DNA of 64,000 nt, from NCBI RefSeq assembly GCF_021502585.1, contig NZ_JAKFGM010000001.1:930001-994000 (forward strand), given 5' to 3'. The translations under genes and the position numbers were made by a program. A model generated the notes under the pieces. That model searched no databases, was not told the DNA's origin, and was given only the letters and a program-made list of their open reading frames with translations. The DNA is from Sphingomonas cremea. GTDB lineage: Bacteria; Pseudomonadota; Alphaproteobacteria; Sphingomonadales; Sphingomonadaceae. Positions 38,733 through 47,590 of this stretch are shown here, in pieces (the first letter of the stretch is position 1; every line of letters begins with the position of its first letter).

Positions 38733-39779
38733 TCAGCGCTTGCCGTCGACGCGGACTTCGACGGTCGAGCTCAATCCCGCGATCATCTCTCGCGGTGGCT
38801 TGGAGTCAAAGGCGATACGCACCGGAACGCGCTGGGTGACCTTGACCCAGTTGCCGTTGGCATTCTGGGCCGGAAGCACCGAAAATTCGCTGCCAGTGCC
38901 GGCACCGATCGACGCTACATGGCCTTTGATCTTGACGCCGGGGTAAGCATCGAATGTCACCTCGGCCGGCTGACCGACAGCCATTTTTGCCAAATCGCCT
39001 TCCTTGAAATTGGCTTCCACCCAAGCCTGGCGATCGCCGACGATCGACAACATGGCGACGCCGGTAATGGCGGTCTGGCCAACCAACAGCCGGTCGGATT
39101 TGACTATAGTTCCGCTTGTCGGAGCGCGGATCACCGTGTGCGCCAGGTCCAGCTTCGCCTTCTCGATCAGCGCGAGGGCAGCGGCGATAGCGGGCTGATT
39201 GCCGCCAGGAGCAATCGCGGCAGTGGCCTCGTTGGACTTTGCGCGGGCATTGCCAAGCTCGTTTTCGGCCTTCGCCAATTCATTGGCGGCGTCATCGTAG
39301 TCGGCCTTGGTGGTGAAACCCTGCTTCATCAGCGCCGCCTGACGCTCGAACGCCCGTCGCGCGATCGCCAGATTGGCCTCGCTGCCGCGAATGTCGGATC
39401 CGGTACCAGCAGCCTCGACCACCAGTTCGTGGGTTTGCAGCCGCGCGGCGGCAAGTTGGGCTTCGGCCGCATGCAACGCTGCCTCGAACGGCGCTGGGTC
39501 GACCAGGTAAAGTATATCGCCCCGGTTCACATGCTGGTTCTCGCGGACGTAGACCGCCGCGACCGGTCCGTTGACTTGGGTCGAAATGGCGGTGACGTCT
39601 TGCTTCACATAAGCATTGTCCGTGCTGACCGTCGCGCCGCTCGTCAGCCAAAAATATAGCCCGACCACGGCAATCAGCAGCGGTAGCGAGATCATCAGCG
39701 CGAGCCGCTTGCGCTTTGCCGGCGCTGTTACGGAAGCGTTCCCAGCCGTTTCAGCTTCAACGGCGGTCATCTTGTTCAT
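38733..39779 (-). CDS. emrA: HlyD-family membrane fusion protein (EmrA-like)
   Basis: 348 aa. One N-terminal membrane helix (about 28-47), a barrel-sandwich half (TDNAYVKQDVTAISTQVNGPV), a coiled-coil hairpin (about 95-190) and the returning half (VIRAPTSGTIVKSDRLLVGQTA). Periplasmic adaptor for the EmrB-like permease 10 bp downstream. ATG overlaps the marR stop (ATGA). Confidence 0.94.
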   Translation of the reverse strand: MNKMTAVEAETAGNASVTAPAKRKRLALMISLPLLIAVVGLYFWLTSGATVSTDNAYVKQDVTAISTQVNGPVAAVYVRENQHVNRGDILYLVDPAPFEAALHAAEAQLAAARLQTHELVVEAAGTGSDIRGSEANLAIARRAFERQAALMKQGFTTKADYDDAANELAKAENELGNARAKSNEATAAIAPGGNQPAIAAALALIEKAKLDLAHTVIRAPTSGTIVKSDRLLVGQTAITGVAMLSIVGDRQAWVEANFKEGDLAKMAVGQPAEVTFDAYPGVKIKGHVASIGAGTGSEFSVLPAQNANGNWVKVTQRVPVRIAFDSKPPREMIAGLSSTVEVRVDGKR

Positions 39780-40216
39780 GCCGACTTCCTCTGAGCCGTT
39801 TCTGTGCGGCCGATATTTTCCCGGACCCGCGCGAGCGTGGCGCGAACCTCTTCCACCTCTGACGTTTCCAAGCCGGCGAAAATGTCGCCCGCCATATCTT
39901 CTGCCAGCATTCCCAGCCGCTGGATGATGGGCTGCGCCTTGTCGGTCACCACCAGGCGCCAGGCTCTCCGGTCAACAGGATCGGAAAGCCGTTCCACCAG
40001 TCCGGCTTCCTCGAGGCGGTCAATAATCCGCCCGGCGGTAATCGGTTCCACGTCTAGGCGCTCGGCCAATTCGACCTGTTTCAGCCGGGGCTCATGGCCA
40101 AGCCAGGCAAGGGCGCGCCATTGGGCGCTGGTGACGCCAAGCACAGCGGCACGCCGGTTGAAATGGCGCCGAATCATCCGGCTTGTTTCGGCAATTTCCC
40201 AGGCAAGCTCTTTCAT
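39776..40216 (-). CDS. MarR-family transcriptional regulator
   Basis: 146 aa. Winged-helix core: LGVTSAQWRALAWLGHEPRLKQVELAERLDVEPITAGRIIDRLEEAGLVER with the DPVDRR wing. First gene of marR-emrA-emrB, so it most likely represses this pump. ATG 40216 (MKELAW) is chosen; the frame runs 18 codons further up without a better start. An imperfect palindrome in the 80-bp divergent gap to amn may hold its operator. Confidence 0.9.
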   Translation of the reverse strand: MKELAWEIAETSRMIRRHFNRRAAVLGVTSAQWRALAWLGHEPRLKQVELAERLDVEPITAGRIIDRLEEAGLVERLSDPVDRRAWRLVVTDKAQPIIQRLGMLAEDMAGDIFAGLETSEVEEVRATLARVRENIGRTETAQRKSA

Positions 40217-40294
40217 GCGCCTGCATATAATAAGCTTGCTTAGTATTTCAAGCTGTCTTGCAAGTGCCACATTATCAAGCCAATCGGGTTACTC

Positions 40295-41746
40295 ATGACA
40301 GAACAGAACGATATCGAAACAATCCTCGACCAGCTTGAATCCCGTTACGATGCTTCGGTCGATCGCCTTAGAAATGCACTGACGGAATATGCCGCACGAG
40401 GGGTTCGCCCCGATCCCAAGGATCGTGACGACGGCGCGTTCGCCTATCCCGAACTCCGCATCGAATATGATCCGGAGTCACCCCCGCCAACCCCGGCCCG
40501 AGCCTTTGCCCGACTGAATCAGCCCGGAATCTACACGACCTCGATCGCCCGCCCCGCCTTGTTCCGCGATTATTTGCGCGAACAGCTCGAACATCTGGTT
40601 CGCGACTATCCGGTCCAGGTAAGCGTCGGCACATCGGCAAGCGAAATCCCCTACCCCTATGTGCTGGACGGCGGCGACCTCGACCTGGAGGGCATTTCGA
40701 CCGTCGAGCTATCGCGGTGGTTTCCTTCTACCGATCTCGTCCATATCGGTGATGAAGTGGCCGACGGTGCCTGGGACGTAGCGCTGGACCCGACCCGGCC
40801 TTTGGCGCTGTTCGATGCTCTCCGCACCGACTTCAGCCTCGCGCGGCTGAAGCATTACACCGGAACGCCGGCCGAGCATTTCCAGCGCTTTGTGCTGTTC
40901 ACCAACTATGTCCGCTATGTCGACGAGTTCGTTCGGTTCGCCATTGCCGCGCTACGCGATCCTTCCAGCCGCTTCACCAGCCTTTCGGTGCCCGGCGGCA
41001 CGTTCGAGCATGGCGACCTGGCCGATGCTGAGGAACAAATCGCCGCGGGCTTGTGGCGCCGCCACCAGATGCCGGCCTATCACCTTATGACGCCGGAGGG
41101 CGACGGCATCACCCTGGTCAACATCGGGGTCGGGCCGTCCAATGCGAAGACCATATGCGACCATATCGCGGTGCTTAGGCCCGAAGCCTGGCTGATGATC
41201 GGCCACTGTGGCGGCCTTCGTCCCAGCCAGACGATCGGCGACTATGTCCTCGCCCACGCCTATCTGCGCGACGACCATGTGCTCGACGACGTACTCCCGG
41301 TCGAAGTGCCCATTCCGGCCATCGCCGAGGTCCAGACCGCGCTCTACAACGCCGCTCTGGAAGTCACCGGCGAGGACGAAGACAGCATCAAGAACCGCTT
41401 CCGCACCGGCACCGTGGTCACCACCGACGACCGCAACTGGGAGCTGCGCTACACTTTGAGCGCGCTGCGCTTCAACCAGAGCCGGGCGGTTGCGATCGAC
41501 ATGGAATCGGCGACGGTCGCCGCCCAGGGCTACCGCTTCCGCGTGCCCTATGGGACTTTGCTCTGCGTTTCCGACAAGCCGCTTCACGGCGAGCTGAAGC
41601 TCCCAGGCCAGGCCAACGCCTTTTACGAGCGAGCGATCAGCCAGCACCTCCGCATCGGCATCGAGACGCTCGCCATACTCAAGCAGGAGGGCGACGGCCT
41701 TCACAGCCGCAAGCTCAGAAGTTTCGACGAGCCGCCACTGCGTTAG
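40295..41746 (+). CDS. amn: AMP nucleosidase
   Basis: 483 aa, the usual length. Hydrolyses AMP to adenine and ribose-5-phosphate. The N-terminal Amn-specific domain has LRIEYDPESPPPTPARAFARL; the C-terminal phosphorylase-like domain has INIGVGPSNAKTICDHIAVLRPEAWLMIGHCGG and AIDMESATVAAQGYRFRVPYGTLLCVSDKPLHGE. High confidence. Divergent from marR. Confidence 0.97.
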   Translation: MTEQNDIETILDQLESRYDASVDRLRNALTEYAARGVRPDPKDRDDGAFAYPELRIEYDPESPPPTPARAFARLNQPGIYTTSIARPALFRDYLREQLEHLVRDYPVQVSVGTSASEIPYPYVLDGGDLDLEGISTVELSRWFPSTDLVHIGDEVADGAWDVALDPTRPLALFDALRTDFSLARLKHYTGTPAEHFQRFVLFTNYVRYVDEFVRFAIAALRDPSSRFTSLSVPGGTFEHGDLADAEEQIAAGLWRRHQMPAYHLMTPEGDGITLVNIGVGPSNAKTICDHIAVLRPEAWLMIGHCGGLRPSQTIGDYVLAHAYLRDDHVLDDVLPVEVPIPAIAEVQTALYNAALEVTGEDEDSIKNRFRTGTVVTTDDRNWELRYTLSALRFNQSRAVAIDMESATVAAQGYRFRVPYGTLLCVSDKPLHGELKLPGQANAFYERAISQHLRIGIETLAILKQEGDGLHSRKLRSFDEPPLR

Positions 41747-41826
41747 AGGCAAGGCATTCTCGCCTTAAGCGAAGCCAGGGGCGACGGCATTGCGGGATGC
41801 TTGCCATTCTGCCTATTTCCAACCCA

Positions 41827-42270
41827 ATGACCGACGAAGTCCTCATCGCCGCTGCCCGGGATGCCGCGCTCAAAGCTTACGCCCCTTACTCCGGCTTTTC
41901 AGTCGGTTGCGCAATCGAGAGCATTGACGGCCAAGTCGTCACCGGGGTGAATGTCGAAAACGCCTGCTACCGCCTCGGCATCTGCGCGGAGCAGAGCGCC
42001 TTATCCGCCGCTACCCAGGCGTTCGGGCTTCATAACGTCGCGCGAATTGCGGTCACGGGCGGCAACGTCGGTGCCGGCACGCTGATTGGGCAAAAGATCG
42101 TAACTCCATGTGGCGGCTGCCGACAGGCGATCCTTGAAGCCGCCCAACTGAGCGGCAGCGACATCGAGATACTCTGCGCCTCTGGCGATGGCACAAGCAT
42201 CGATCGACACTCGATCACGTCCCTTATCCCGCATGGCTTCGGACCGGCTAATCTAAAGGACGCGGGTTAG
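41827..42270 (+). CDS. cdd: Cytidine deaminase
   Basis: 147 aa, tetrameric type. Zinc motif CAEQSAL (first Cys plus catalytic Glu) and PCGGCRQ (two Cys). VGCAIESIDGQVVTGVNVENACYRLGI is the substrate-binding part. ATG 41827 (MTDEVLI) is the natural start. Follows amn by 80 bp; with nupC and the PfkB kinase nearby it suggests a nucleoside salvage neighbourhood. Confidence 0.94.
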   Translation: MTDEVLIAAARDAALKAYAPYSGFSVGCAIESIDGQVVTGVNVENACYRLGICAEQSALSAATQAFGLHNVARIAVTGGNVGAGTLIGQKIVTPCGGCRQAILEAAQLSGSDIEILCASGDGTSIDRHSITSLIPHGFGPANLKDAG

Positions 42271-42280
42271 CTGCCTCGCC

Positions 42281-43231
42281 CTACTTCAGCTTAATCTCTT
42301 TAAGCCGCTCTTGCAGATAGTCATGGCTGCTGATCCGCGGCCATTTCGACTGCTCGCCGGGCGGTACGGTGCCCGGCAGCGCCTCGATCATGAAATCCGG
42401 CCGGAAATGCAGGAAATAGGGCATCGAGTAGCGTGCATGGCTCGCTCGGTCGGGCGCCGGGTTGACCACACGGTGGCTGGTTGAGCGAAGAACGCCGTTG
42501 GTCAGTCGCTGCAGCATATCGCCGATGTTGATCACCAGCTCGCCCGGCTTGGGGCTTACCGGGATCCAGCGGCCGTCCTTGGTCTTCAGCTCCAGCCCGG
42601 CTTCCTCGGCGCCTAGCAGCAGCGTTATGGCGTTGATGTCCTCGTGCGCGCCGGCGCGGATGTGATTGCCGGTAGGCTCGGTCTGGGCTGGGTAATGGAG
42701 CAGGCGCATCACCGAATTGCCGTCGCGGACGGTGTCGGTGAAATAATCCTCGTCGACCTTCAGGAACCGAGCGATGGCACGCAGCACCTTCACTCCTGCC
42801 GCATCGAACGCGTCATAGAGCGCGAGGAAAGTTTCCTTGAAGCCGGAAATCTCCTCCGGCCAGATATTGTCGGCCATCACCTCGCGGAAGCTGTGACCGG
42901 CGGGCAGCTCTCGGCCAACGTGCCAGAATTCCTTCAGATCGAATGCCTGGTGGCCCTTGGCGGTCTCGATCCCGAACGCGGTATAGCCGCGCGCGCCGCC
43001 GGAGCCCGGAATCAGATATTTCTTCTTAATATCTTCTGGCAAAGCAAAGAATTGCGTCGATAATTCTTCGGCGCGGTCAATGAGCGCTAGCGGGATGCCA
43101 TGATCGCGCACGATGGCGAAGCCATATTCGACGAAGCTGTTGCCGAGCTCGTCCGAGAAGGCTTTTGGGTCTTTGTCCACATCGGCGAGCGATACGGAAG
43201 CGACAGTGTCGCTGGTAATTACGTCGGTCAT
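42281..43231 (-). CDS. Isopenicillin N synthase-family 2-oxoglutarate/Fe(II) oxygenase
   Basis: 316 aa. The DIOX_N domain (FVEYGFAIVRDHGIP) is followed by the Fe(II)/2OG core: GAHEDINAITLLL (HxD), STSHRVVNP (distal His) and RxS-type RYSMPYFLHF. Bacterial members of this group are housekeeping oxygenases of unknown substrate. Convergent with cdd; 20 bp downstream of nupC. Confidence 0.92.
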   Translation of the reverse strand: MTDVITSDTVASVSLADVDKDPKAFSDELGNSFVEYGFAIVRDHGIPLALIDRAEELSTQFFALPEDIKKKYLIPGSGGARGYTAFGIETAKGHQAFDLKEFWHVGRELPAGHSFREVMADNIWPEEISGFKETFLALYDAFDAAGVKVLRAIARFLKVDEDYFTDTVRDGNSVMRLLHYPAQTEPTGNHIRAGAHEDINAITLLLGAEEAGLELKTKDGRWIPVSPKPGELVINIGDMLQRLTNGVLRSTSHRVVNPAPDRASHARYSMPYFLHFRPDFMIEALPGTVPPGEQSKWPRISSHDYLQERLKEIKLK

Positions 43232-43251
43232 GTCAGGCTCTTAGCAAAAAA

Positions 43252-44532
43252 TCAGATGATCATCAGCCCGGCTAGCGCGGCGCTCATCAGGTTGGCGAGC
43301 GACGCAGCCAGCAGCGCTCGCAGCCCCAGCCTGGCGATCATCGGTCGTTGGTTGGGCGCGAGATTGCCAGTCACAGCCATCTGGATGGCGATCGAGCTGA
43401 AATTGGCGAAGCCGCACAGTGCAAAGGTAATGATTGCCCGACTTCGGTCACTCAGTGCCGCCGCTGGTCCCGCAGCATTGCCAAGGTCGATGAAGGCAAC
43501 GAACTCGTTCAGGACAACCTTGGTCCCGAACAGTCCGCCGGCAACCCCCGCTTCGCTCCATGGAATGCCGATCAGGAACATGACAGGAGAGAAAAGCGTG
43601 CCGACGATGGCCTGGAACGAAAGGTCGGGCCGGCCGAACCAGCCGCCGATTCCGCCGAGAATGCCGTTGGCCAGCGCCACCAGTGCGACAAAGGCCAGTA
43701 CCATCGCCCCCACCGCCACCGCCAGTTTTACACCGGTCTGCGCGCCCTGGGCCGCCGCCATGATGATGTTTGCCGGCCGCTCGCCTTCTTCGAACGTGTG
43801 AACCTCGATATCGTCCTCAGGCGCCTTGGCTGCCCGACCGCCCTTTAACGCCAGCTCATCGGGCTCTGGCGGGTCGTCGGGCATGATGAGCTTGGCCATC
43901 AAAATTCCGCCCGGAGCGGACATGAACGCGGCTGCTAGCAGATAAGGCAGGTAGCGCTCGCCGAGCAGCCCCGCATAAGCGGCGAGGATCGTGCCTGCGA
44001 CGCCGGCCATGCCCACGCTCATCAGCGTGAAGAGGTGCGACGGCGGAAGCGCGGACAAATAGGGCCGCACGACCAGCGGACTTTCTGACTGTCCGACGAA
44101 GATATTCGCCGCCGCGCCCAGCGATTCCACCCGGCTGACCCCCGTCACCCAGCCGATCGCGCCGCCGACCCAGCGGACGATCCGCTGCATGATGCCAAGG
44201 TGATAGAGGATGGCGACAAGGCTGGCGAAGAAGATGATCACCGGAAGTGCGGCGATGGCAAAGCTATGCGCCAGGGGATTGCTCTCAGTCGGTCCGAACA
44301 GAAACTCGGTGCCTTTGGTGGCGTAGCCGAGCAGGCTGGCGACGCCGTCTGACATGGCCTGGATCGTCGCCCGCCCTCCGCTGGTCCTCAAAACGATGAA
44401 GGCAATGAACGCCTGAAGCGCGAACGCGGCCCCGACTACGCGGAGACGGATCGCCTTACGATTTGAAGAAAAAGCAATAGCAATCAGGAAGATGGCGGCG
44501 ATTCCTGCCACCCCAAGCAAATATTGGTTCAT
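43252..44532 (-). CDS. nupC: Concentrative nucleoside transporter (NupC/CNT)
   Basis: 426 aa, about 8-10 membrane helices. NIFVGQSESPLVVRPYL, GTILAAYAGLLGE and NEFVAFIDL and ALCGFANFSSIAIQ are CNT signatures for nucleoside and cation binding. An acidic cytosolic loop (EPDELALKGGRAAKAPEDDIE) sits at about 215-245. Imports nucleosides with H+ or Na+; fits the neighbouring cdd, amn and kinase genes. Confidence 0.94.
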   Translation of the reverse strand: MNQYLLGVAGIAAIFLIAIAFSSNRKAIRLRVVGAAFALQAFIAFIVLRTSGGRATIQAMSDGVASLLGYATKGTEFLFGPTESNPLAHSFAIAALPVIIFFASLVAILYHLGIMQRIVRWVGGAIGWVTGVSRVESLGAAANIFVGQSESPLVVRPYLSALPPSHLFTLMSVGMAGVAGTILAAYAGLLGERYLPYLLAAAFMSAPGGILMAKLIMPDDPPEPDELALKGGRAAKAPEDDIEVHTFEEGERPANIIMAAAQGAQTGVKLAVAVGAMVLAFVALVALANGILGGIGGWFGRPDLSFQAIVGTLFSPVMFLIGIPWSEAGVAGGLFGTKVVLNEFVAFIDLGNAAGPAAALSDRSRAIITFALCGFANFSSIAIQMAVTGNLAPNQRPMIARLGLRALLAASLANLMSAALAGLMII

Positions 44533-44562
44533 GAGAAAGTGCCGCCCCTCCCCCGGACGCCT

Positions 44563-45141
44563 TTACCAGGTCACGCCTTGTGCCGCGTTTTTCGCCGCTT
44601 CGTCCAGTAGGTCGAGCGCTTGAGCAGGTGTTTCGGCTTTCAGAAGCTGAAGCCGTCGCGGCTGGCTCAAAAATCCGCTGTCGCGAACATGATCCATGAA
44701 ACCGGCCAACCCATCCCAGAAACCGTGGACGTTGAGCAGGCAGAAGGGCTTGGCGTGATAGCCGAGCGCATTCCAGGTCCAGGCCTCGAACAGCTCATCG
44801 AGCGTACCGATCCCGCCCGGCAGCGCGACGAAGGCATCGCAAAGCTCGGTGAACTTCGCCTTTCGCTCATGCATGTTGGCGACAATGTGCAGCTCGGTAA
44901 GGCCGGTATGCGCTACCTCGTGGTCAACCAATGCCTGCGGGATAACGCCGAATACTTTGCCACCGGCCGCAAGCATCTCATCGGCAATGATGCCCATCAG
45001 GCCGAGCCGCCCGCCGCCATAGATCATCTCGACACCGCGCGCGGCCATTTCCCGGACCAGGGCGCGCGCCATATCGGCGAAGGCCGGATCGACGCCTGGC
45101 GCCGACCCGCAATAAACCGCGAGCTTCTTGATGTGGTTCAT
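44563..45141 (-). CDS. LOG-family (TIGR00730) nucleotide phosphoribohydrolase
   Basis: 192 aa. GGGRLGLMG and the catalytic PGGIGTLDELFEAW (PGGxGTxxE) are present. Family members cleave ribose-5-phosphate from AMP-type nucleotides (cytokinin activation in plants). ATG overlaps the PfkB kinase stop by four bases. Confidence 0.93.
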   Translation of the reverse strand: MNHIKKLAVYCGSAPGVDPAFADMARALVREMAARGVEMIYGGGRLGLMGIIADEMLAAGGKVFGVIPQALVDHEVAHTGLTELHIVANMHERKAKFTELCDAFVALPGGIGTLDELFEAWTWNALGYHAKPFCLLNVHGFWDGLAGFMDHVRDSGFLSQPRRLQLLKAETPAQALDLLDEAAKNAAQGVTW

Positions 45142-46124
45142 AGTTTCACCAGCGCCTTCAGGTCAGTGATTGGTCGCGCACCATAATGCTGGATGACTTC
45201 GCCCGCCGCGATCGCCCCGGTCCACAGGCAACGTTCCAGGCTCGCTCCCTTGCACCGCGCGGTGAGGAAGCCCGCCGCGAACAGGTCGCCCGCGCCGGTA
45301 GTGTCGACCACGTAACCGACGGGCGCAGCGGGAATTGAAATCCGCTCGCCATTCTCGATCGCGATCGCACCGTCTGGTCCCTTGGTGATGACCAGCGTCG
45401 GCACCTTGGCGCGAAGCTCGGTAAGCGCGCTTTCCACGTCGGCTCTTCCGGTCAACTGCAATGCTTCGTCCTGGTTGGCGAACAACAGGTCCACTCCGCC
45501 GCTGTCGATCATCTGGCCAAAGCGTTCCTTGCGGCCGGCAATGCACACGCTCTCACTCAGGGTAAAGGCTACTTGCCGTCCCGCCCCGTGGGCGATGTCG
45601 ATTGCCTTCATCATGGCTGCGCGCGGCTTTTCCGGGCCGAACAAATAGCCTTCCAAGTAGAGGATTGAGGCCGACGCAATCAGATCGGCGTCGAGCACGT
45701 CGGCGTGCAATTCATGGCTCGCCCCTGGAGCGGTGTTCATGGTCCGCTGTGCGTCGGGCGTAACCAGGATCAGGCAGCGCCCGGTCGGCGGCCCTCCAAT
45801 TATCGGCGGCGTGTCGAAATGAACGCCAAGCGCATGCATGTCATGCTCGAAGATCAGGCCTAGCTGATCCTCGGCAATCTGGCCGATGAACGCCGATCTT
45901 CCCCCCATCGCCGCGATCCCGGCCATCGAATTGGCCGCCGATCCGCCCGACATTTCCCGAGCTACGCCCATCGCCGCGTAAAGCTTGTCTGCCTGTTCGA
46001 GCGATAGAAGCTGCATCGACCCCTTTGGCAGGTCATGCGCCTTCAGGAACTCGTCATCGCAGCTGGCAATGACGTCGACGATGGCATCGCCCATGGCAAC
46101 GATGTCGATAGTGGCGTCGGCCAT
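45138..46124 (-). CDS. PfkB-family sugar/nucleoside kinase (adenosine kinase-like)
   Basis: 328 aa. An N-terminal VAMGDAIVDVIASCDD, GGSAANSMAGIAAMGG and the C-terminal anion hole/catalytic VDTTGAGDLFAAGFL. Sphingomonad homologues are annotated adenosine kinase. ATG 46124 is used; the frame is open about 100 codons upstream but that part is arginine-rich and shadows the yhhQ promoter region. Coupled to the LOG gene. Confidence 0.92.
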   Translation of the reverse strand: MADATIDIVAMGDAIVDVIASCDDEFLKAHDLPKGSMQLLSLEQADKLYAAMGVAREMSGGSAANSMAGIAAMGGRSAFIGQIAEDQLGLIFEHDMHALGVHFDTPPIIGGPPTGRCLILVTPDAQRTMNTAPGASHELHADVLDADLIASASILYLEGYLFGPEKPRAAMMKAIDIAHGAGRQVAFTLSESVCIAGRKERFGQMIDSGGVDLLFANQDEALQLTGRADVESALTELRAKVPTLVITKGPDGAIAIENGERISIPAAPVGYVVDTTGAGDLFAAGFLTARCKGASLERCLWTGAIAAGEVIQHYGARPITDLKALVKL

Positions 46125-46243
46125 GAGGTTGCCGGTCAATCCTGGAGCGAAAGCGGAGAAGCGCGGCGCGTAACCGCGCGTTAGGTCAGGGTCAACGGAA
46201 ATGGGCTTGCGGGCACGCGCAAAGCCGCTAGGCCATCGCCCCC

Positions 46244-46900
46244 ATGACCGACACCGTTCAGGGCAATGCCCGGCCCGCCATTTCTCCTTCGCTTTTCGCC
46301 TTCGCCATCTTCTACGGCGGAATGGTCTGTATCGCCGGGGTACTCGGCAACAAGCAGGTCGCGCTTGGGCCGTTGGCGGTCGAGGCGGGCATTTTCGCCT
46401 TCCTGCTGTTGGTTGTGACATCCAGCGCCGTGGCCGAATTGCATGGCCGCGATACCGCCAATCGGCTGGTTCTGATCGGCTTCGTACCGTTGATTGCCTC
46501 GCTGCTGATCAGCATTGCGGTGCTCGCTGTGCCTGCGGCCAATGACATGGATCCTGTCCGCTTGAGCGCATTTGAAACGATCTTGGGGGGAACTCCGCGC
46601 ATCTGGGCCGGCGGAATCCTGGCTTATGGAACCTCACAGCTGCTCAACGTCACGATCTTCAGCAAGCTCAAGGGCCGCGAAGGCAATCGCCTGCTCTGGC
46701 TCCGTTCCGGCATTGCCAGTGTGCTTAGCCAGATTGTCGATACGCTGATTTTCATCACGGTCGCCTTTTACGGCGTATTCCCGATCGCGGAGCTCCTTTT
46801 GGGCCAGATGCTGGCCAAGGTGGTGCTATCGATGGTGCTTGTCCCGCCTCTGATCTACGCCTTTGTTGCGCTTGGTCGCAGGCTTGACTCGCCCAATTGA
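46244..46900 (+). CDS. yhhQ: Queuosine precursor transporter (YhhQ/VUT family)
   Basis: 218 aa, six membrane helices. AVLGNKQVALGPLAVEAGIFAF, SSAVAELHGRDTANRLV and the typical C-half GIASVLSQIVDTLIFITVAF mark the VUT_1 family, which imports preQ0/preQ1 for tRNA queuosine. The last chromosomal gene before the integrated element. Confidence 0.93.
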   Translation: MTDTVQGNARPAISPSLFAFAIFYGGMVCIAGVLGNKQVALGPLAVEAGIFAFLLLVVTSSAVAELHGRDTANRLVLIGFVPLIASLLISIAVLAVPAANDMDPVRLSAFETILGGTPRIWAGGILAYGTSQLLNVTIFSKLKGREGNRLLWLRSGIASVLSQIVDTLIFITVAFYGVFPIAELLLGQMLAKVVLSMVLVPPLIYAFVALGRRLDSPN

Positions 46901-47147
46901 GACACCGGCGACTCAAATTCGCATCGTCTACTAATCCAAGTTGGCGGATTTCTGCGAAACTTCATCGCGCCGTAAGCGTTTGAACCCCGTGCGATTAGCC
47001 TCCTTTTCGCACGCAGAAGAGTGAGCGTTTTGCACTCACGCTGCCGATGAAGGGCGGGCGCAGCCGTCGAGCTCTGCGCCTGCCCTGACTTTGAGGAGGC
47101 AATTCGAATTTCTGGGTGGATCGTCGCGCCAAGTTTCGCTCGGGCGC

Positions 47148-47184
47148 CCATATCTCGTCAGTCCGCCGGACTGTCGAGATATGG
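47148..47184. repeat. 37-bp near-perfect palindrome next to attL
   Basis: CCATATCTCG (47148-47157) pairs with CGAGATATGG (47175-47184), and the inner CAGTCC pairs with GGACTG; one T-T mismatch. On the minus strand it would have followed the tRNA-Gly 3' end directly before integration, so it may be the original tRNA 3' hairpin, although no T-run follows. Confidence 0.85.
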
Positions 47185-47206
47185 AGCGGGTAGCGGGAAT
47201 AGAACC
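47182..47206. repeat. attL: displaced copy of tRNA-Gly 3' end
   Basis: TGGAGCGGGTAGCGGGAAT (47182-47200) is identical to 57985-58003, the CCA end and T-arm of tRNA-Gly; after one mismatch (A for C) GAACC continues the match to 47206. The copy has no rest of a tRNA. Confidence 0.93.
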
Positions 47207-47310
47207 GATTTTTCCTACGCTTTTGAAATGCCTCGATAAACTGACGCTACTTTACGTCGCAGAATTGGCTTGTCCCAAACCAATCCCCACACTCGTTTCG
47301 GCACGAGGTC

Positions 47311-47328
47311 GCCCGCGCCAAGGCCCCT
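47311..47328 (+). repeat. 18-bp direct repeat, copy 1
   Basis: GCCCGCGCCAAGGCCCCT, repeated exactly at 47426-47443 (115 bp apart), in the non-coding left end of the element. Possible protein-binding or replication sites; function unknown. Confidence 0.85.
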
Positions 47329-47425
47329 CACGGCCCCCTGACGACCGATGCCGTTGACCTCTAGGGCTTCGGCAAATGGTGATACGTTTGTTCCAGCGTC
47401 GGACGAACGACCCATAGTAGCGTTA

Positions 47426-47443
47426 GCCCGCGCCAAGGCCCCT
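47426..47443 (+). repeat. 18-bp direct repeat, copy 2
   Basis: Exact second copy of the sequence at 47311-47328, followed by different bases. Confidence 0.85.
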
Positions 47444-47468
47444 AATAGGCCCGTTAGCGAGAGGTAGT

Positions 47469-47532
47469 CGCTTGGGCGGCCCCCGCGCCGCCGCTTCAAT
47501 TCGACGCGCTGGGAAGGGCAGGTTCCGGCCCG
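47469..47532 (+). repeat. About 62-bp imperfect direct repeat, copy 1
   Basis: Begins CGCTTGGGCGGCCC, contains ATTCGACGCGCTGG and ends GGTTCCGGCCC. A second copy at 48083-48142 lies after the next gene, so the gene at 47591 is framed by the pair. Confidence 0.8.
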
Positions 47533-47537
47533 CCAAT

Positions 47538-47566
47538 TTGCCGCTCCACCTACTTCCGGTTAGACT
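47538..47566 (+). promoter_or_regulatory. Sigma-70-type promoter of the gene at 47591
   Basis: TTGCCG (47538-47543), 17-bp spacer, TAGACT (47561-47566). A G-run GGGGGGCGAC leads to the ATG. A matching arrangement stands before 51153. Confidence 0.55.
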
Positions 47567-47590
47567 TCGTCACCACGTGTGGGGGGCGAC

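Noticed and set aside
45138-46421. Long version of the PfkB kinase starting at 46421
   Set aside because: The first 99 residues are arginine-rich and antisense to the yhhQ start; family N-terminus begins at ATG 46124.
47182-47206. A second, degenerate tRNA gene
   Set aside because: Only the 3' 25 bases match tRNA-Gly; no acceptor 5' half or anticodon arm. It is the attachment-site copy.
47215-47499. 94-aa minus-strand frame just inside attL
   Set aside because: It spans the two 18-bp direct repeats, so its repeated GLLGALARA/GAVRGLGAGD parts come from the DNA repeats; no start signal or family match.
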